A stretch of DNA of 64,000 bases from Nonomuraea indica (GTDB taxonomy: Bacteria > Actinomycetota > Actinomycetes > Streptosporangiales > Streptosporangiaceae). The stretch spans positions 186,001 through 250,000 of the forward strand of contig NZ_KZ559467.1 in the NCBI RefSeq assembly GCF_002850745.1, given 5' to 3'. The notes below the pieces were generated by a model. That model made no database searches. It was not told the origin of the DNA and saw only the letters and a list, made by a program, of their open reading frames with translations. Made by a program: the position numbers and the translations under genes. This document shows positions 7,686-16,461 of this stretch, one piece after another (position 1 is the first letter of the stretch; every line of letters starts with the position of its first letter).

Positions 7686-9293
7686 GTGAACACCGAGGCC
7701 CTCGCCACGGCGCCACCCGCCGTGCGGCTGGAGGGCATCACCAAGCGCTTCCCCGGCGTCGTCGCCAACCACGACATCCGCATCACCGTCGAACCCGGCA
7801 CGGTGCACGCGATCGTGGGGGAGAACGGCGCGGGCAAGTCGACCCTGATGAAGATCCTGTACGGCATGCAGAAGCCGGACGAGGGCACCATCAGCGTCAA
7901 CGGCGAGGAGAGGTCGTTCCGCACGCCGAGCGACGCCATCGCCGCCGGGATCGGCATGGTCCACCAGCACTTCATGCTGGCGGACAACTTCACCGTGCTG
8001 GAGAACATCGTCCTCGGCGCCGAGCCGACGACGGTCGGCTTCCTCGACACGGCCGGCGCCCGCCGGCGCATCCAGGAGCTGGCGAGCAGCCACGGCCTGC
8101 ACGTGGACCCCGACCGGCTGGTGGAGGATCTCGGCGTCGGCGACCGCCAGCGCGTGGAGATCCTGAAGGTGCTCTACCGGGGCGCCCGCATCCTCATCCT
8201 CGACGAGCCGACCGCGGTGCTCGTCCCCCAGGAGGTCGAGGAGCTCTTCCAGAACCTGCGCGAGCTCAAGGCGGGCGGCCTGACCGTCATCTTCATCTCG
8301 CACAAGCTGGACGAGGTGCTGAGCATCGCCGACGCGATCACCGTGATCCGGCGCGGCACCACGGTCGCCAGCGCGGACCCGCGCGAGGTCACCGCCCGGC
8401 AGCTCGCCGAGCTGATGGTCGGCAGCGAGCTGCCCACGCCCGAGACCCGCGAGTCCACGGTGACCGACACCGTGGAGCTGAGGGCCTCCGGGCTCACCAT
8501 GGAGGCCGAGGGGTTCCGCCCGGCGCCGAAGGACGTCCCGGCCGCCGAGTACGCGGACCGGCTGCGGCGGGAGGGCAGGCGGCTGCTCCTCGACGACGTG
8601 TCGTTCGAGATCCACCGCGGCGAGATCCTCGGCATCGCCGGCGTCGAGGGCAACGGCCAGTCCGAGCTGATCGAGGCCCTCATGGGCATCCGGCCCGTGC
8701 ACGGCCAGATCGTCCTGGGCGGCGAGGACATCAGCGGCTGGACCACGCTCAGGCGCCGCGAGGCGGGTATCGGCTACATCCCCGAGGACCGCCACCGCCA
8801 GGGCCTGCTGCTGGAGGCGTCGCTGTGGGAGAACCGCGTGCTCGGCCACCAGACCATGAAGCCGGCCCGCAAGGGCCCCTGGATCGACCGCCGGGCGGCC
8901 AGGGCCGACACCGCGCGCATCATCGAGGAGTACGACGTCCGCACGCCCGGCGTCGACACCCTGGCCCTCGCCCTGTCGGGCGGCAACCAGCAGAAGCTCA
9001 TCGTGGGCCGCGAGATGAGCGGCGAGCCGCGCTTCCTCATCGCCGCCCATCCCACGCGGGGCGTGGACGTGGGCGCCCAGGCCGCCATCTGGGACCACCT
9101 GCGCAACGCCCGCGCGGCCGGCCTGGCCGTGCTGCTGATCTCGGCCGACCTGGACGAGCTGATCGGCCTGTCCGACACGCTGCGGGTGCTCTACCGCGGG
9201 CGGTTCGTCGCCCGGCTCGACCCGTCCGACGTCACGCCGGAGCGGCTGGGCGGCTACATGACCGGCGCCATCGCCGGCACTGAGGAGACGTGA
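7686..9293 (+). CDS. Nucleoside ABC importer ATPase with two ATP-binding domains
   Basis: This is the energising subunit of the nucleoside importer, related to sugar-type double ATPases (RbsA/YufO). Domain 1 has a full Walker A (GENGAGKSTLMK) and Walker B (ILILDEPTAVL), but its signature reads LGVGDRQRVEI in place of LSGGQ. Domain 2 has a degenerate Walker A (GVEGNGQSELIEALMG), a proper LSGGNQQKLIVGREM and an altered Walker B (FLIAAHPTRGVDVG). This complementary pattern is usual for the family. GTG 7686 is preceded by GGTGAG; an in-frame ATG at 7665 lacks a ribosome site. Its stop overlaps the next start. Confidence 0.93.
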   Translation: MNTEALATAPPAVRLEGITKRFPGVVANHDIRITVEPGTVHAIVGENGAGKSTLMKILYGMQKPDEGTISVNGEERSFRTPSDAIAAGIGMVHQHFMLADNFTVLENIVLGAEPTTVGFLDTAGARRRIQELASSHGLHVDPDRLVEDLGVGDRQRVEILKVLYRGARILILDEPTAVLVPQEVEELFQNLRELKAGGLTVIFISHKLDEVLSIADAITVIRRGTTVASADPREVTARQLAELMVGSELPTPETRESTVTDTVELRASGLTMEAEGFRPAPKDVPAAEYADRLRREGRRLLLDDVSFEIHRGEILGIAGVEGNGQSELIEALMGIRPVHGQIVLGGEDISGWTTLRRREAGIGYIPEDRHRQGLLLEASLWENRVLGHQTMKPARKGPWIDRRAARADTARIIEEYDVRTPGVDTLALALSGGNQQKLIVGREMSGEPRFLIAAHPTRGVDVGAQAAIWDHLRNARAAGLAVLLISADLDELIGLSDTLRVLYRGRFVARLDPSDVTPERLGGYMTGAIAGTEET

Positions 9294-10432
9294 TGCCCGC
9301 AGGGCTCTACCGGGCGCTGCTCACCGTCGCAGGCGCCATGGCCGCGATCGTGCTGGCGGTCGCGATCTCCAGCGTCGCGATCAGCGCGGCGGGCGCCAGC
9401 CCGCAGGCGGCGTTCGCGGCGCTGTTCAACTTCGGCGAGACCGAACGGGCGGTGGTCAACGGCATCACCACCATGATCAACCGGGCGGTGCCGCTGTTCA
9501 TCGCCGGGCTGGCCGTGGCCGTCGGCTTCCGGATGAACCTCTTCAACATCGGCGTGGAGGGGCAGTACCGGATCGCGGCGATCTGCGCCGCCTACGTCGG
9601 CACGCTGTTCACCGCGCCCGCCCCGATCCAGATCCTGGTGATCATCGTGGTGGCGGCCGCGGTCGGCGGCCTCTACGCGCTGATCCCGGCGCTGATGAAG
9701 GTCGGCCGCGGGGTGAACGAGGTCATCTCGACCATCATGCTGAACTACATCGCCATCAACCTGGCGGCCTTCCTCGTGCGCGGCCCGTTCACCGGGGTGC
9801 GGGAGAAGGGGCAGCTCACCACCAGCACGCCGCCCCTGCCCGAGTCGGCCTGGTTCCCCAACCTCAACGTGCTGTTCGAGATGTTCGGCCTGCCCGCGCC
9901 GCGCGGCGGGGGGCTGTGGGGCTTCCTGGTCGTGGCGATCCTGCTGGGCCTGGGCGTCTGGGTGCTGCTGGAGCGGACCCGCTTCGGCTTCGAGGTCAAG
10001 GCCAGTGGCCTGAACGCCTCCGCCGCGCTCGCCTCGGGCGTCAACCCGAAGAAGATGGTCATCTCGGCGATGGTGCTGTCCGGCGCCATCGCCGGCCTCA
10101 TCGGCCTGCCCGAGATCCTCGGCGACAAGCACAACTTCGGCTCCAACTTCACGCCGGGCCTGGGCTTCCTCGGCATCGCGGTCGCCCTCCTGGGCCGTAA
10201 CAAGCCGGCCGGCATCGCGGTGGCCGCACTGCTGTTCGGCTTCCTCGACCGGGCGCAGGGGCCGCTGCAGTTCGCGAACGTGCCGCCCTCGGTCATCGCG
10301 ATCATGCAGGGCACCATCGTCCTGCTGGTCGTCGTCGCGAACGAGATCACGAGCCGGATGGCACTGCGTCGCGAGGAGCGGCGAGCCGCGCAGCACCTCG
10401 GCACGAACACTCCCGTTGAGGTGAAGGCATGA
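9293..10432 (+). CDS. Nucleoside ABC importer permease 1
   Basis: This is an integral membrane permease of the branched-chain/sugar type (BPD_transp_2), 379 residues with about 8-10 hydrophobic helices. Recognisable family stretches are GFRMNLFNIGVEGQ near residue 80 and VGRGVNEVISTIMLNYIAI. ATG 9293 shares one base with the ATPase stop and has GAGGAG upstream; a GTG three bases earlier is also possible. It forms the heterodimeric channel with the next gene, whose ATG overlaps its stop (ATGA). Confidence 0.92.
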   Translation: MPAGLYRALLTVAGAMAAIVLAVAISSVAISAAGASPQAAFAALFNFGETERAVVNGITTMINRAVPLFIAGLAVAVGFRMNLFNIGVEGQYRIAAICAAYVGTLFTAPAPIQILVIIVVAAAVGGLYALIPALMKVGRGVNEVISTIMLNYIAINLAAFLVRGPFTGVREKGQLTTSTPPLPESAWFPNLNVLFEMFGLPAPRGGGLWGFLVVAILLGLGVWVLLERTRFGFEVKASGLNASAALASGVNPKKMVISAMVLSGAIAGLIGLPEILGDKHNFGSNFTPGLGFLGIAVALLGRNKPAGIAVAALLFGFLDRAQGPLQFANVPPSVIAIMQGTIVLLVVVANEITSRMALRREERRAAQHLGTNTPVEVKA

Positions 10433-11724
10433 CGACCGTCGCGGACACCCGGGTCAGGAAGTACCACCTGGCGCTCATCGGCGTCGCCGTGCTCATCCTG
10501 CTCATGTCGCTGGTCCGGGTGTTCTCCGGAGCCAACGACATCACCTCGTCCGGCACCTTCGCCGCGGCGCTCATGCTGTCGGTCCCGATCGGCCTGGCGG
10601 GCCTCGGCGGCCTGTGGGCGGAGCGGGCCGGCGTGGTCAACATCGGCCTCGAAGGCATGATGGTGCTCGGCACCTGGTTCGCCGGGTGGGCCGGCTACCA
10701 GTGGGGCTGGCCGGCGGCGCTGGCCGCCGGTCTGACCGCGGGCGCGGTCGGCGGGCTGATCCACGCGGTGGCGACCGTGACGTTCGGCGTGGACCACATC
10801 ATCAGCGGTGTCGCGATCAACCTGCTCGGCCCCGGCGTCACCCGCTTCCTGTCGGAGGTCCTCTACAAGGAGGGCACCCCGGCCGGCGAGGCGGGCGCGG
10901 GCATCACCACCTCGCCGCCGCTGAAGTCGGAGGCGTTCGACATCAGCCTGCCGCTCTTGTCGTCCGGCCCCGACTGGCTGGGCAGCCTGGAGCGTACGCA
11001 CTGGTTCCTGCTGTCCGACCTCGCGGGCATCCTGCGCGGGCTCACGCACCAGGTGAACGTGCTGGTCATCCTGGCCGTGCTGATGCTCCCGCTGACGTTC
11101 CTGCTGCTCTGGCACACCTCGTTCGGGTTGCGGCTGCGCTCGGCCGGCGAGAACCCGTGGGCGGCCGAGTCGCTCGGCGTGAACGTCTACCTGATCAAGT
11201 ACATCGCCGTCGTCATCTCGGGCGCGTTCGCCGGCCTCGGCGGCGTCTTCCTGGTCTTCGTCAGCACCAAGTACGTCGAGGGCCAGACCGGGGGCCGCGG
11301 CTTCATCGGACTGGCCGCCATGATCTTCGGCAACTGGCGGCCCGGCGGCCTGGCCGCCGGCGCGGCGCTGTTCGGCTACGCCGACGGCCTGCAGCTGCGC
11401 AGCGCCGGTGCGGTCACGTCGTTCCTGCTCTTCGGCGCCCTGCTGCTGCTGATCTACATCGGCATCCGGGTCCGCGCGCTGCTCGCCCCCGTGCGGACCG
11501 AGGTGGCCGTCACCAGGACCACCAGGGACTACACGCTGCTCGCCGGCGCCGCCGCGGGCGCGATCGTGCTCATCTGGCTCTGGATGACCGTCGACAAGCT
11601 GCCCAACGAGTTCGTCTTCATCACACCACACGTGCTCACGCTGCTCGTGCTGCTCGTGGCCTCGCAACGGCTGCGGATGCCGAAGGCCGACGGCGTGCGC
11701 TACCGCCGGGGGGAACAACACTGA
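10429..11724 (+). CDS. Nucleoside ABC importer permease 2
   Basis: This is the second membrane subunit of the nucleoside importer, 431 residues. It is longer than permease 1 through extra hydrophobic segments at the C-terminus (about 350-420). The family motif VGLAGLGGLWAERAGVVNIG type is present near residue 55-70 (GLAGLGGLWAERAGVVNIG). The start overlaps the previous stop by 4 nt and its stop overlaps the cdd ATG by one base, so the whole block is translationally coupled. Confidence 0.92.
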   Translation: MTTVADTRVRKYHLALIGVAVLILLMSLVRVFSGANDITSSGTFAAALMLSVPIGLAGLGGLWAERAGVVNIGLEGMMVLGTWFAGWAGYQWGWPAALAAGLTAGAVGGLIHAVATVTFGVDHIISGVAINLLGPGVTRFLSEVLYKEGTPAGEAGAGITTSPPLKSEAFDISLPLLSSGPDWLGSLERTHWFLLSDLAGILRGLTHQVNVLVILAVLMLPLTFLLLWHTSFGLRLRSAGENPWAAESLGVNVYLIKYIAVVISGAFAGLGGVFLVFVSTKYVEGQTGGRGFIGLAAMIFGNWRPGGLAAGAALFGYADGLQLRSAGAVTSFLLFGALLLLIYIGIRVRALLAPVRTEVAVTRTTRDYTLLAGAAAGAIVLIWLWMTVDKLPNEFVFITPHVLTLLVLLVASQRLRMPKADGVRYRRGEQH

Positions 11725-12119
11725 TGACCATCGACTGGGACGGCCTGCGCGCCCAGGCGGCCGAGGCCATGCACCAGGCCTACGCGCCCTACTCCAAGTT
11801 CCCGGTGGGCGCGGCGGCGCTCGTCGACGACGGCAGGGTCGTCACCGGCTGCAACGTCGAGAACGCCTCCTACGGGCTCGGCCTGTGCGCCGAGTGCGGC
11901 CTCGTCTCGGCGCTGCACGCCTCCGGCGGCGGCCGGCTGGTGGCCTTCACCTGCGTCGACGGCCACGGCGAGCTGCTCATGCCGTGCGGGCGCTGCCGCC
12001 AGCTCCTCTACGAGTTCGGCGGGCGGGACCTGCTGGTCGAGACCGTGGACGGCCCCAAGCCGATGGCCGAGATCCTGCCCTACGCGTTCGGTCCCGACGA
12101 CCTGTCCAGGACGGCCTGA
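11724..12119 (+). CDS. cdd: Cytidine deaminase
   Basis: The enzyme deaminates cytidine and deoxycytidine to uridine and deoxyuridine in the cytoplasm. The 131-residue product is the standard tetrameric size. The zinc site is complete: CAECGL (Cys plus catalytic Glu, in the C-A-E form) and MPCGRCRQ (PCxxC). The substrate loop TGCNVENASYGLGLC is also present. It lies between the importer and thymidine phosphorylase with one-base overlaps on both sides, so imported pyrimidine nucleosides are processed at once. Confidence 0.95.
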   Translation: MTIDWDGLRAQAAEAMHQAYAPYSKFPVGAAALVDDGRVVTGCNVENASYGLGLCAECGLVSALHASGGGRLVAFTCVDGHGELLMPCGRCRQLLYEFGGRDLLVETVDGPKPMAEILPYAFGPDDLSRTA

Positions 12120-13402
12120 TGGACGTCATCGAGGTCATCGTCACCAAGCGCGACTCCGGCGAGCTGACGACCGCCCAGATCGACTGGGTGATCGACGCCT
12201 ACACCCGAGGCGCGGTCGCCGACGAGCAGATGTCGGCGCTGGCCATGGCCATCCTGCTCAACGGCATGAACCGGCGCGAGATCGCCGACTGGACCCGGGC
12301 GATGATCCGTTCGGGCGAGCGGATGGACTGGTCGGCGCTGGACCGGCCGACCGCCGACAAGCACTCCACGGGCGGCGTCGGCGACAAGATCACCCTGCCG
12401 CTCGCGCCGCTGGTCGCGGCCTGCGGCGCGTACGTGCCCCAGCTGTCGGGGCGGGGGCTCGGCCACACCGGCGGCACGCTGGACAAGCTGGAGTCCATCC
12501 CCGGCTGGCGGGCCTCGCTGTCCAACGACGAGATGCTGGCGGTGCTGCGCGACGCGGGCGCCGTCGTGTGCGCGGCCGGGTCGGGGCTCGCCCCCGCCGA
12601 CAAGAAGCTGTACGCCCTGCGCGACGTCACCGGCACGGTCGAGTCGATCCCGCTGATCGCCTCGTCCATCATGTCGAAGAAGATCGCCGAGGGCACCGGC
12701 TCGCTCGTGCTGGACGTCAAGGTCGGCTCCGGGGCGTTCATGAAGACCGTGGACCGCGCCCGCGAGCTGGCCGAGACCATGGTGGCGCTCGGCGGCGACG
12801 CGGGCGTGCGCACGGTGGCGCTGCTGACGGCCATGGACCGGCCGCTCGGACGGGCCGTGGGCAACGCGCTGGAGGTCGAGGAGTCGGTCGAGGTGCTGGC
12901 CGGCGGCGGCCCGTCCGACGTCGTGGAGCTCACCGTACGGCTGGCGCGGGAGATGCTGGAGGCGGCCGGGATCGCGGGCGGCAAGGACCCGGCGGAGGCG
13001 CTCAAGGACGGCTCGGCCATGGACGCCTGGCGCCGCATGATCACGGCGCAGGGCGGCGACGCCGACGCGCTGCTGCCCCGCGCGGCCGAGACGACGACCG
13101 TGACGGCGCCGGCCTCCGGGGTGCTGACCCGGCTCGACGCCTACGCGGTGGGGCTGGCCGCCTGGCGGCTGGGTGCCGGGCGGGCCCGTAAGGAGGACCC
13201 GGTGTCGGCCGGGGCGGGGATCGTGCTGCACGCCAAGCCCGGGGACCAGGTACGGGCCGGGGAGCCGCTGATGACGCTGCACGCCGACGAGCCGGAGCGG
13301 TTCGGGCGGGCGCTGGCGGCGCTGGAGGGCGGCTACGCGGTCGGGACGGCGGAGCCGGACCTCCTGCCACTGGTCATCGACCGGATCACGGCCACGCCCT
13401 GA
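12119..13402 (+). CDS. deoA: Thymidine phosphorylase
   Basis: The enzyme splits thymidine and deoxyuridine with phosphate into base and deoxyribose-1-phosphate. The 427 residues match the nucleoside phosphorylase II family. The family signature SGRGLGHTGGTLDKLESIPG and the phosphate loop KHSTGGVGDK are intact, as is the hinge VKVGSGAFMKT. It closes the operon. The deoxyribose-1-phosphate produced needs a phosphopentomutase activity, for which the mutase at 28.3-30.2 kb is a candidate. Confidence 0.95.
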   Translation: MDVIEVIVTKRDSGELTTAQIDWVIDAYTRGAVADEQMSALAMAILLNGMNRREIADWTRAMIRSGERMDWSALDRPTADKHSTGGVGDKITLPLAPLVAACGAYVPQLSGRGLGHTGGTLDKLESIPGWRASLSNDEMLAVLRDAGAVVCAAGSGLAPADKKLYALRDVTGTVESIPLIASSIMSKKIAEGTGSLVLDVKVGSGAFMKTVDRARELAETMVALGGDAGVRTVALLTAMDRPLGRAVGNALEVEESVEVLAGGGPSDVVELTVRLAREMLEAAGIAGGKDPAEALKDGSAMDAWRRMITAQGGDADALLPRAAETTTVTAPASGVLTRLDAYAVGLAAWRLGAGRARKEDPVSAGAGIVLHAKPGDQVRAGEPLMTLHADEPERFGRALAALEGGYAVGTAEPDLLPLVIDRITATP

Positions 13403-13454
13403 GCCGCGCGACCCCGCCACCGGGTCGTGAGGACGGCCCGGTCCAGCAGTCCGG

Positions 13455-14798
13455 TCAGGACGGTGGCAGGGTGAGGACGGCGGCCGGCAGGTGGCGTAGC
13501 CCGGGCGGGATGGTGACGGTGCCGTCCGGGAGGATCTGCGCCGGACCCTCGCCCCAGTGGGCGCCCGGGCGACCGAGCAGGTCGGCGGGCAGGCGGAAGC
13601 CGCCGTGCGCCGGGTCGAGCGCGATCACGTTGAGCGCGCCGTCGGGGCGGACCGTGTAGCGCAGCGGCGCGCCCACCGGCTCGGCGTGGCGGCGCCAGGG
13701 CCGGGTGCCGTAGACGGCGTGCGGGTGGGCGGCCAGCCAGCGGCCGAGGTCGCGCAGCCGGTCGACCTGCTCGCCGGGCAGCGTGCCGTCGCCGCGCGGG
13801 CTGATGTTGAGCAGCAGGTTGCCGTTCTTGGCGACGGTGTCGACGAGAAGGTGGACCAGCTCGGTGGCGTCGATGAGGTGGGTGTCGTCCTCCGCCCGGT
13901 TGTAGCCGAAGGAGGCGCCGAGGCCGCGCGTCGCCTCCCACGTCCACGTGGGCGCGGTGGTCTCGGTGCGGTACTCGCGGGTGCGGAAGCCGAGGTGCGG
14001 CACGCCCCACCGGTCGTTGACCACCCCCTCGGGCACGCGCTCGTAGTAGTGCTCGAACAGCGCGGCCAGGCTGTGCGGGCCGGTGGCCTTGGCGGAGTCG
14101 GGCCAGTCGATGTCGTTCCACAGCACGTCGGGCCGGTGCCGTTCGATCAGCTCCCGCACCTGGTCGAAGCAGTAGCGGGCGAAGGCCGGGTCGTTGCGCC
14201 GGTAGGTGAACAGGTCGGTCAGCGACCGGATCGGCGGGAAGTGCGACACGTGCCAGTCGAGCGCGCCGGAGTAGTAGAGCCCGAAGCGCAGCCCGGCCGA
14301 CCGGGCGGCGCCCGCCAGTTCGGCGACGACGTCGCGGCGGGGTCCCCGGTGGACGCTGGAGAAGCGGGTGGTGGCGGTGTCCCACAGGCAGAAGCCGTCG
14401 TGGTGCTTGGCCGTCGGCACCACGTAGCGCGCCCCGCACGCGGCGAACAGCCGCATCCAGCCGTCCGGGTCGTACCCGCCTGCCGACCAGTCGTCGGCCA
14501 GGTCCTCGTAGGAGGTGCCGACGCCGAAGGCGCTCTCGTGGTGGGCGGCGGTCGGGGAGCCGGGGATGCGCAGGGTGTTGGCGTACCACTCGGCGTACTG
14601 GTGGTGGCTGTATTCGAGCTCGACGGGCACGTCCTGGCCCGGCCGGCGCGGCGGCGCCCACCCGGCGACCGAGTACAGCCCCCAGTGGACGAAGACGCCG
14701 AACTTGGCGTCCCGGTACCAGTCGGGCACCGGTCTGTCGGGGTAGCGCGGCGCGTCCGCGCCGAGGTCGGGGCCGGTACGGCGATCGAAGAAGAGCAT
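13455..14798 (-). CDS. Alpha-L-fucosidase, GH29, cytoplasmic
   Basis: This retaining exo-enzyme cleaves alpha-linked L-fucose from glycans. The 447-residue protein has the GH29 fold from its first residues (AKFGVFVHWGLYSVAGW, then TAKHHDGFCLWDT). The nucleophile aspartate is expected in VLWNDIDWPDS. A short beta-sandwich domain ends the chain. There is no signal peptide, so it acts on imported oligosaccharides. It is the last gene of a leftward operon behind a solute-binding protein and two permeases, which presumably import a fucosylated substrate. The divergent ROK repressor is the likely regulator. Confidence 0.92.
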   Translation of the reverse strand: MLFFDRRTGPDLGADAPRYPDRPVPDWYRDAKFGVFVHWGLYSVAGWAPPRRPGQDVPVELEYSHHQYAEWYANTLRIPGSPTAAHHESAFGVGTSYEDLADDWSAGGYDPDGWMRLFAACGARYVVPTAKHHDGFCLWDTATTRFSSVHRGPRRDVVAELAGAARSAGLRFGLYYSGALDWHVSHFPPIRSLTDLFTYRRNDPAFARYCFDQVRELIERHRPDVLWNDIDWPDSAKATGPHSLAALFEHYYERVPEGVVNDRWGVPHLGFRTREYRTETTAPTWTWEATRGLGASFGYNRAEDDTHLIDATELVHLLVDTVAKNGNLLLNISPRGDGTLPGEQVDRLRDLGRWLAAHPHAVYGTRPWRRHAEPVGAPLRYTVRPDGALNVIALDPAHGGFRLPADLLGRPGAHWGEGPAQILPDGTVTIPPGLRHLPAAVLTLPPS

Positions 14799-14807
14799 GG
14801 TTCCCTT

Positions 14808-15629
14808 TCAGCGCCCGGCCAGCCCGGCCGTGGCGATTCCCTTCACCAGGTGTTTCTGCAGCGCGACGAGCAGCAGCAGGGTGGGCAGGACGGAGATGAC
14901 GGAGGCGGCCATGACCAGGTGCCACTGGTTGCCGTTCTGACCGAAGAACAGTTGGAGGCCGAGCGGCACGGTGCCCCTGGCGTTCACATCGTTGATCATG
15001 ATGAGCGGCCACAGGAAGCTGTTCCAGTAGCCGATGAAGGAGAACACCGCGAGCACGCCCAGGGCGGGCCTGGCGAGCGGCAGCATGACGCGCAGGAAGA
15101 TGCGCAGCTCCCCGGCGCCGTCGAGGCGCGCCGCCTCGCGCAGCTCGCCCGGCACGCTCTTGAAGAACTGCCGCAGCAGGAACGCGCCGAAGGCGGTGAA
15201 CGCCCACGGGAAGATGAGCGCCTGGTAGCTGTCCACCCAGCCGAACGCCTGCATGAGCAGGAACATCGGCACGACCAGCACCTCCTGCGGCACCATCATG
15301 GTGGCCAGGAAGACGAGGAAGAGGCCGTCCCTGCCGCGCCAGCGCAGCGCGGCGAAGGCGTAGGCCGACAGCGCCGAGGCGGCCAGCACGACGAGGGTTC
15401 CCACGCCCGACACGAGCACGCCGTTGCCGATGTAGCGCTCGAACGGCACGTAGTCGAAGACGTCGGCGAAGTTGCGCCAGCGCAGCTCGGAGCCGACCAG
15501 CGCGGTCGGCGAGCCGAACGTCTCTCCCGGCGGCTTGAGTGCCGTGGCGACGGCGAAGATCAGCGGGTAGAGGAACGCCAGGGCGACCGCGGCCAGCAGG
15601 GTGTGCGACAGGACGCGGCTAGCTCTCAT
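14808..15629 (-). CDS. Carbohydrate ABC importer permease (MalG type)
   Basis: This is an integral membrane subunit of a CUT1 sugar importer, 273 residues with six predicted helices. The EAA loop that contacts the ATPase reads EAARLDGAGELRIFLRVMLP. The start ATG 15629 lies 11 bp inside the preceding permease gene, indicating coupling. No ATPase gene is present in this operon, which is normal for CUT1 systems sharing a common MsiK-like ATPase. Confidence 0.93.
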   Translation of the reverse strand: MRASRVLSHTLLAAVALAFLYPLIFAVATALKPPGETFGSPTALVGSELRWRNFADVFDYVPFERYIGNGVLVSGVGTLVVLAASALSAYAFAALRWRGRDGLFLVFLATMMVPQEVLVVPMFLLMQAFGWVDSYQALIFPWAFTAFGAFLLRQFFKSVPGELREAARLDGAGELRIFLRVMLPLARPALGVLAVFSFIGYWNSFLWPLIMINDVNARGTVPLGLQLFFGQNGNQWHLVMAASVISVLPTLLLLVALQKHLVKGIATAGLAGR

Positions 15630-16461
15630 AGTGGACCCACCGTTTCTGGCCCAGGAACTGCACGGCCGTGACGACGAGGATGATCGCGAACAGCAGCCAC
15701 GCGCCCGCCGCGGCCAGCCCGAGGTCGCGTGACTCGAAGCCGGCCTGGTAGACGTTCATGACCAGGGTCTCGGTGGCGTTGCCGGGCCCGCCGGCCGTGA
15801 GGATGTAGGGCTGGGTGAACACCTGCAGCGCATTGATCATCGTCATGGTCGCCGCGAAGAACAGCGCGGGCGAGATCAGCGGCAGTTGCACGCTGACGAG
15901 CCTGCGCAGCCCCGTCGCCCCGTCGAGCGAGGCGGCCTCCAGCACGCTGGGCGACATCTCGTTGACCGCCGCCGAAAAGACGATCATGTTGTAGCCGAAG
16001 CCCTGCCACACGCTCATCGCGACCACGGCCAGCAGCGCGGTGCGGCCGTCGGCCAGCAGGTTCGGCTCCCCGCCCACGGCCTGGAAGAGCAGCTTCCAGA
16101 TCACCGCGTTGGCCACCATCGGGGTGATGGCCGGGACGAAGAACAGCACCCGCCACAGGCGGGCCCAGCGTGACCGGTTGATCCAGAACGCCAGGCCGAG
16201 CGCGAGCAGGAGGTTGAGCGGCACGTAGAGGCCGGTGAAGACGAAGGTGTTGCGCAGCGCGGTCAGGAAGTCGGGGTCCTCGCCGAGGAGGTAGCGGAAG
16301 TTCTCCAGGCCGACGAACTCCCGTGTGCCGAGCATGGGCCACGCGAAGAAGCTCATGACGACGGCCGCCCCGACGGGGAACAGGGTGAACAGTCCCAGCC
16401 CGAGCACGCTCGGCGTGACGAAGCCGAGCGCGCTCCACTGCTCTGTCGTGCGCGGCTTCAC
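15619..16461 (-). CDS. Carbohydrate ABC importer permease (MalF type)
   Basis: This is the partner permease of the same CUT1 importer, 280 residues. The GTG start at 16461 overlaps the binding-protein stop in a GTGA tetranucleotide. It contains the family EAA loop (EAASLDGATGLRRLVSVQLP) and the C-terminal segment ILTAGGPGNATETLVMNVY. The frame is open upstream into the binding protein gene, but homology begins at this GTG. Confidence 0.92.
   Translation of the reverse strand: MKPRTTEQWSALGFVTPSVLGLGLFTLFPVGAAVVMSFFAWPMLGTREFVGLENFRYLLGEDPDFLTALRNTFVFTGLYVPLNLLLALGLAFWINRSRWARLWRVLFFVPAITPMVANAVIWKLLFQAVGGEPNLLADGRTALLAVVAMSVWQGFGYNMIVFSAAVNEMSPSVLEAASLDGATGLRRLVSVQLPLISPALFFAATMTMINALQVFTQPYILTAGGPGNATETLVMNVYQAGFESRDLGLAAAGAWLLFAIILVVTAVQFLGQKRWVHYES

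Noticed and set aside
6330..9098. Minus-strand open frame of 922 codons
   Set aside because: It covers the BMP lipoprotein and ATPase genes in antisense. No domain was recognised and the composition is typical of GC-rich shadows.
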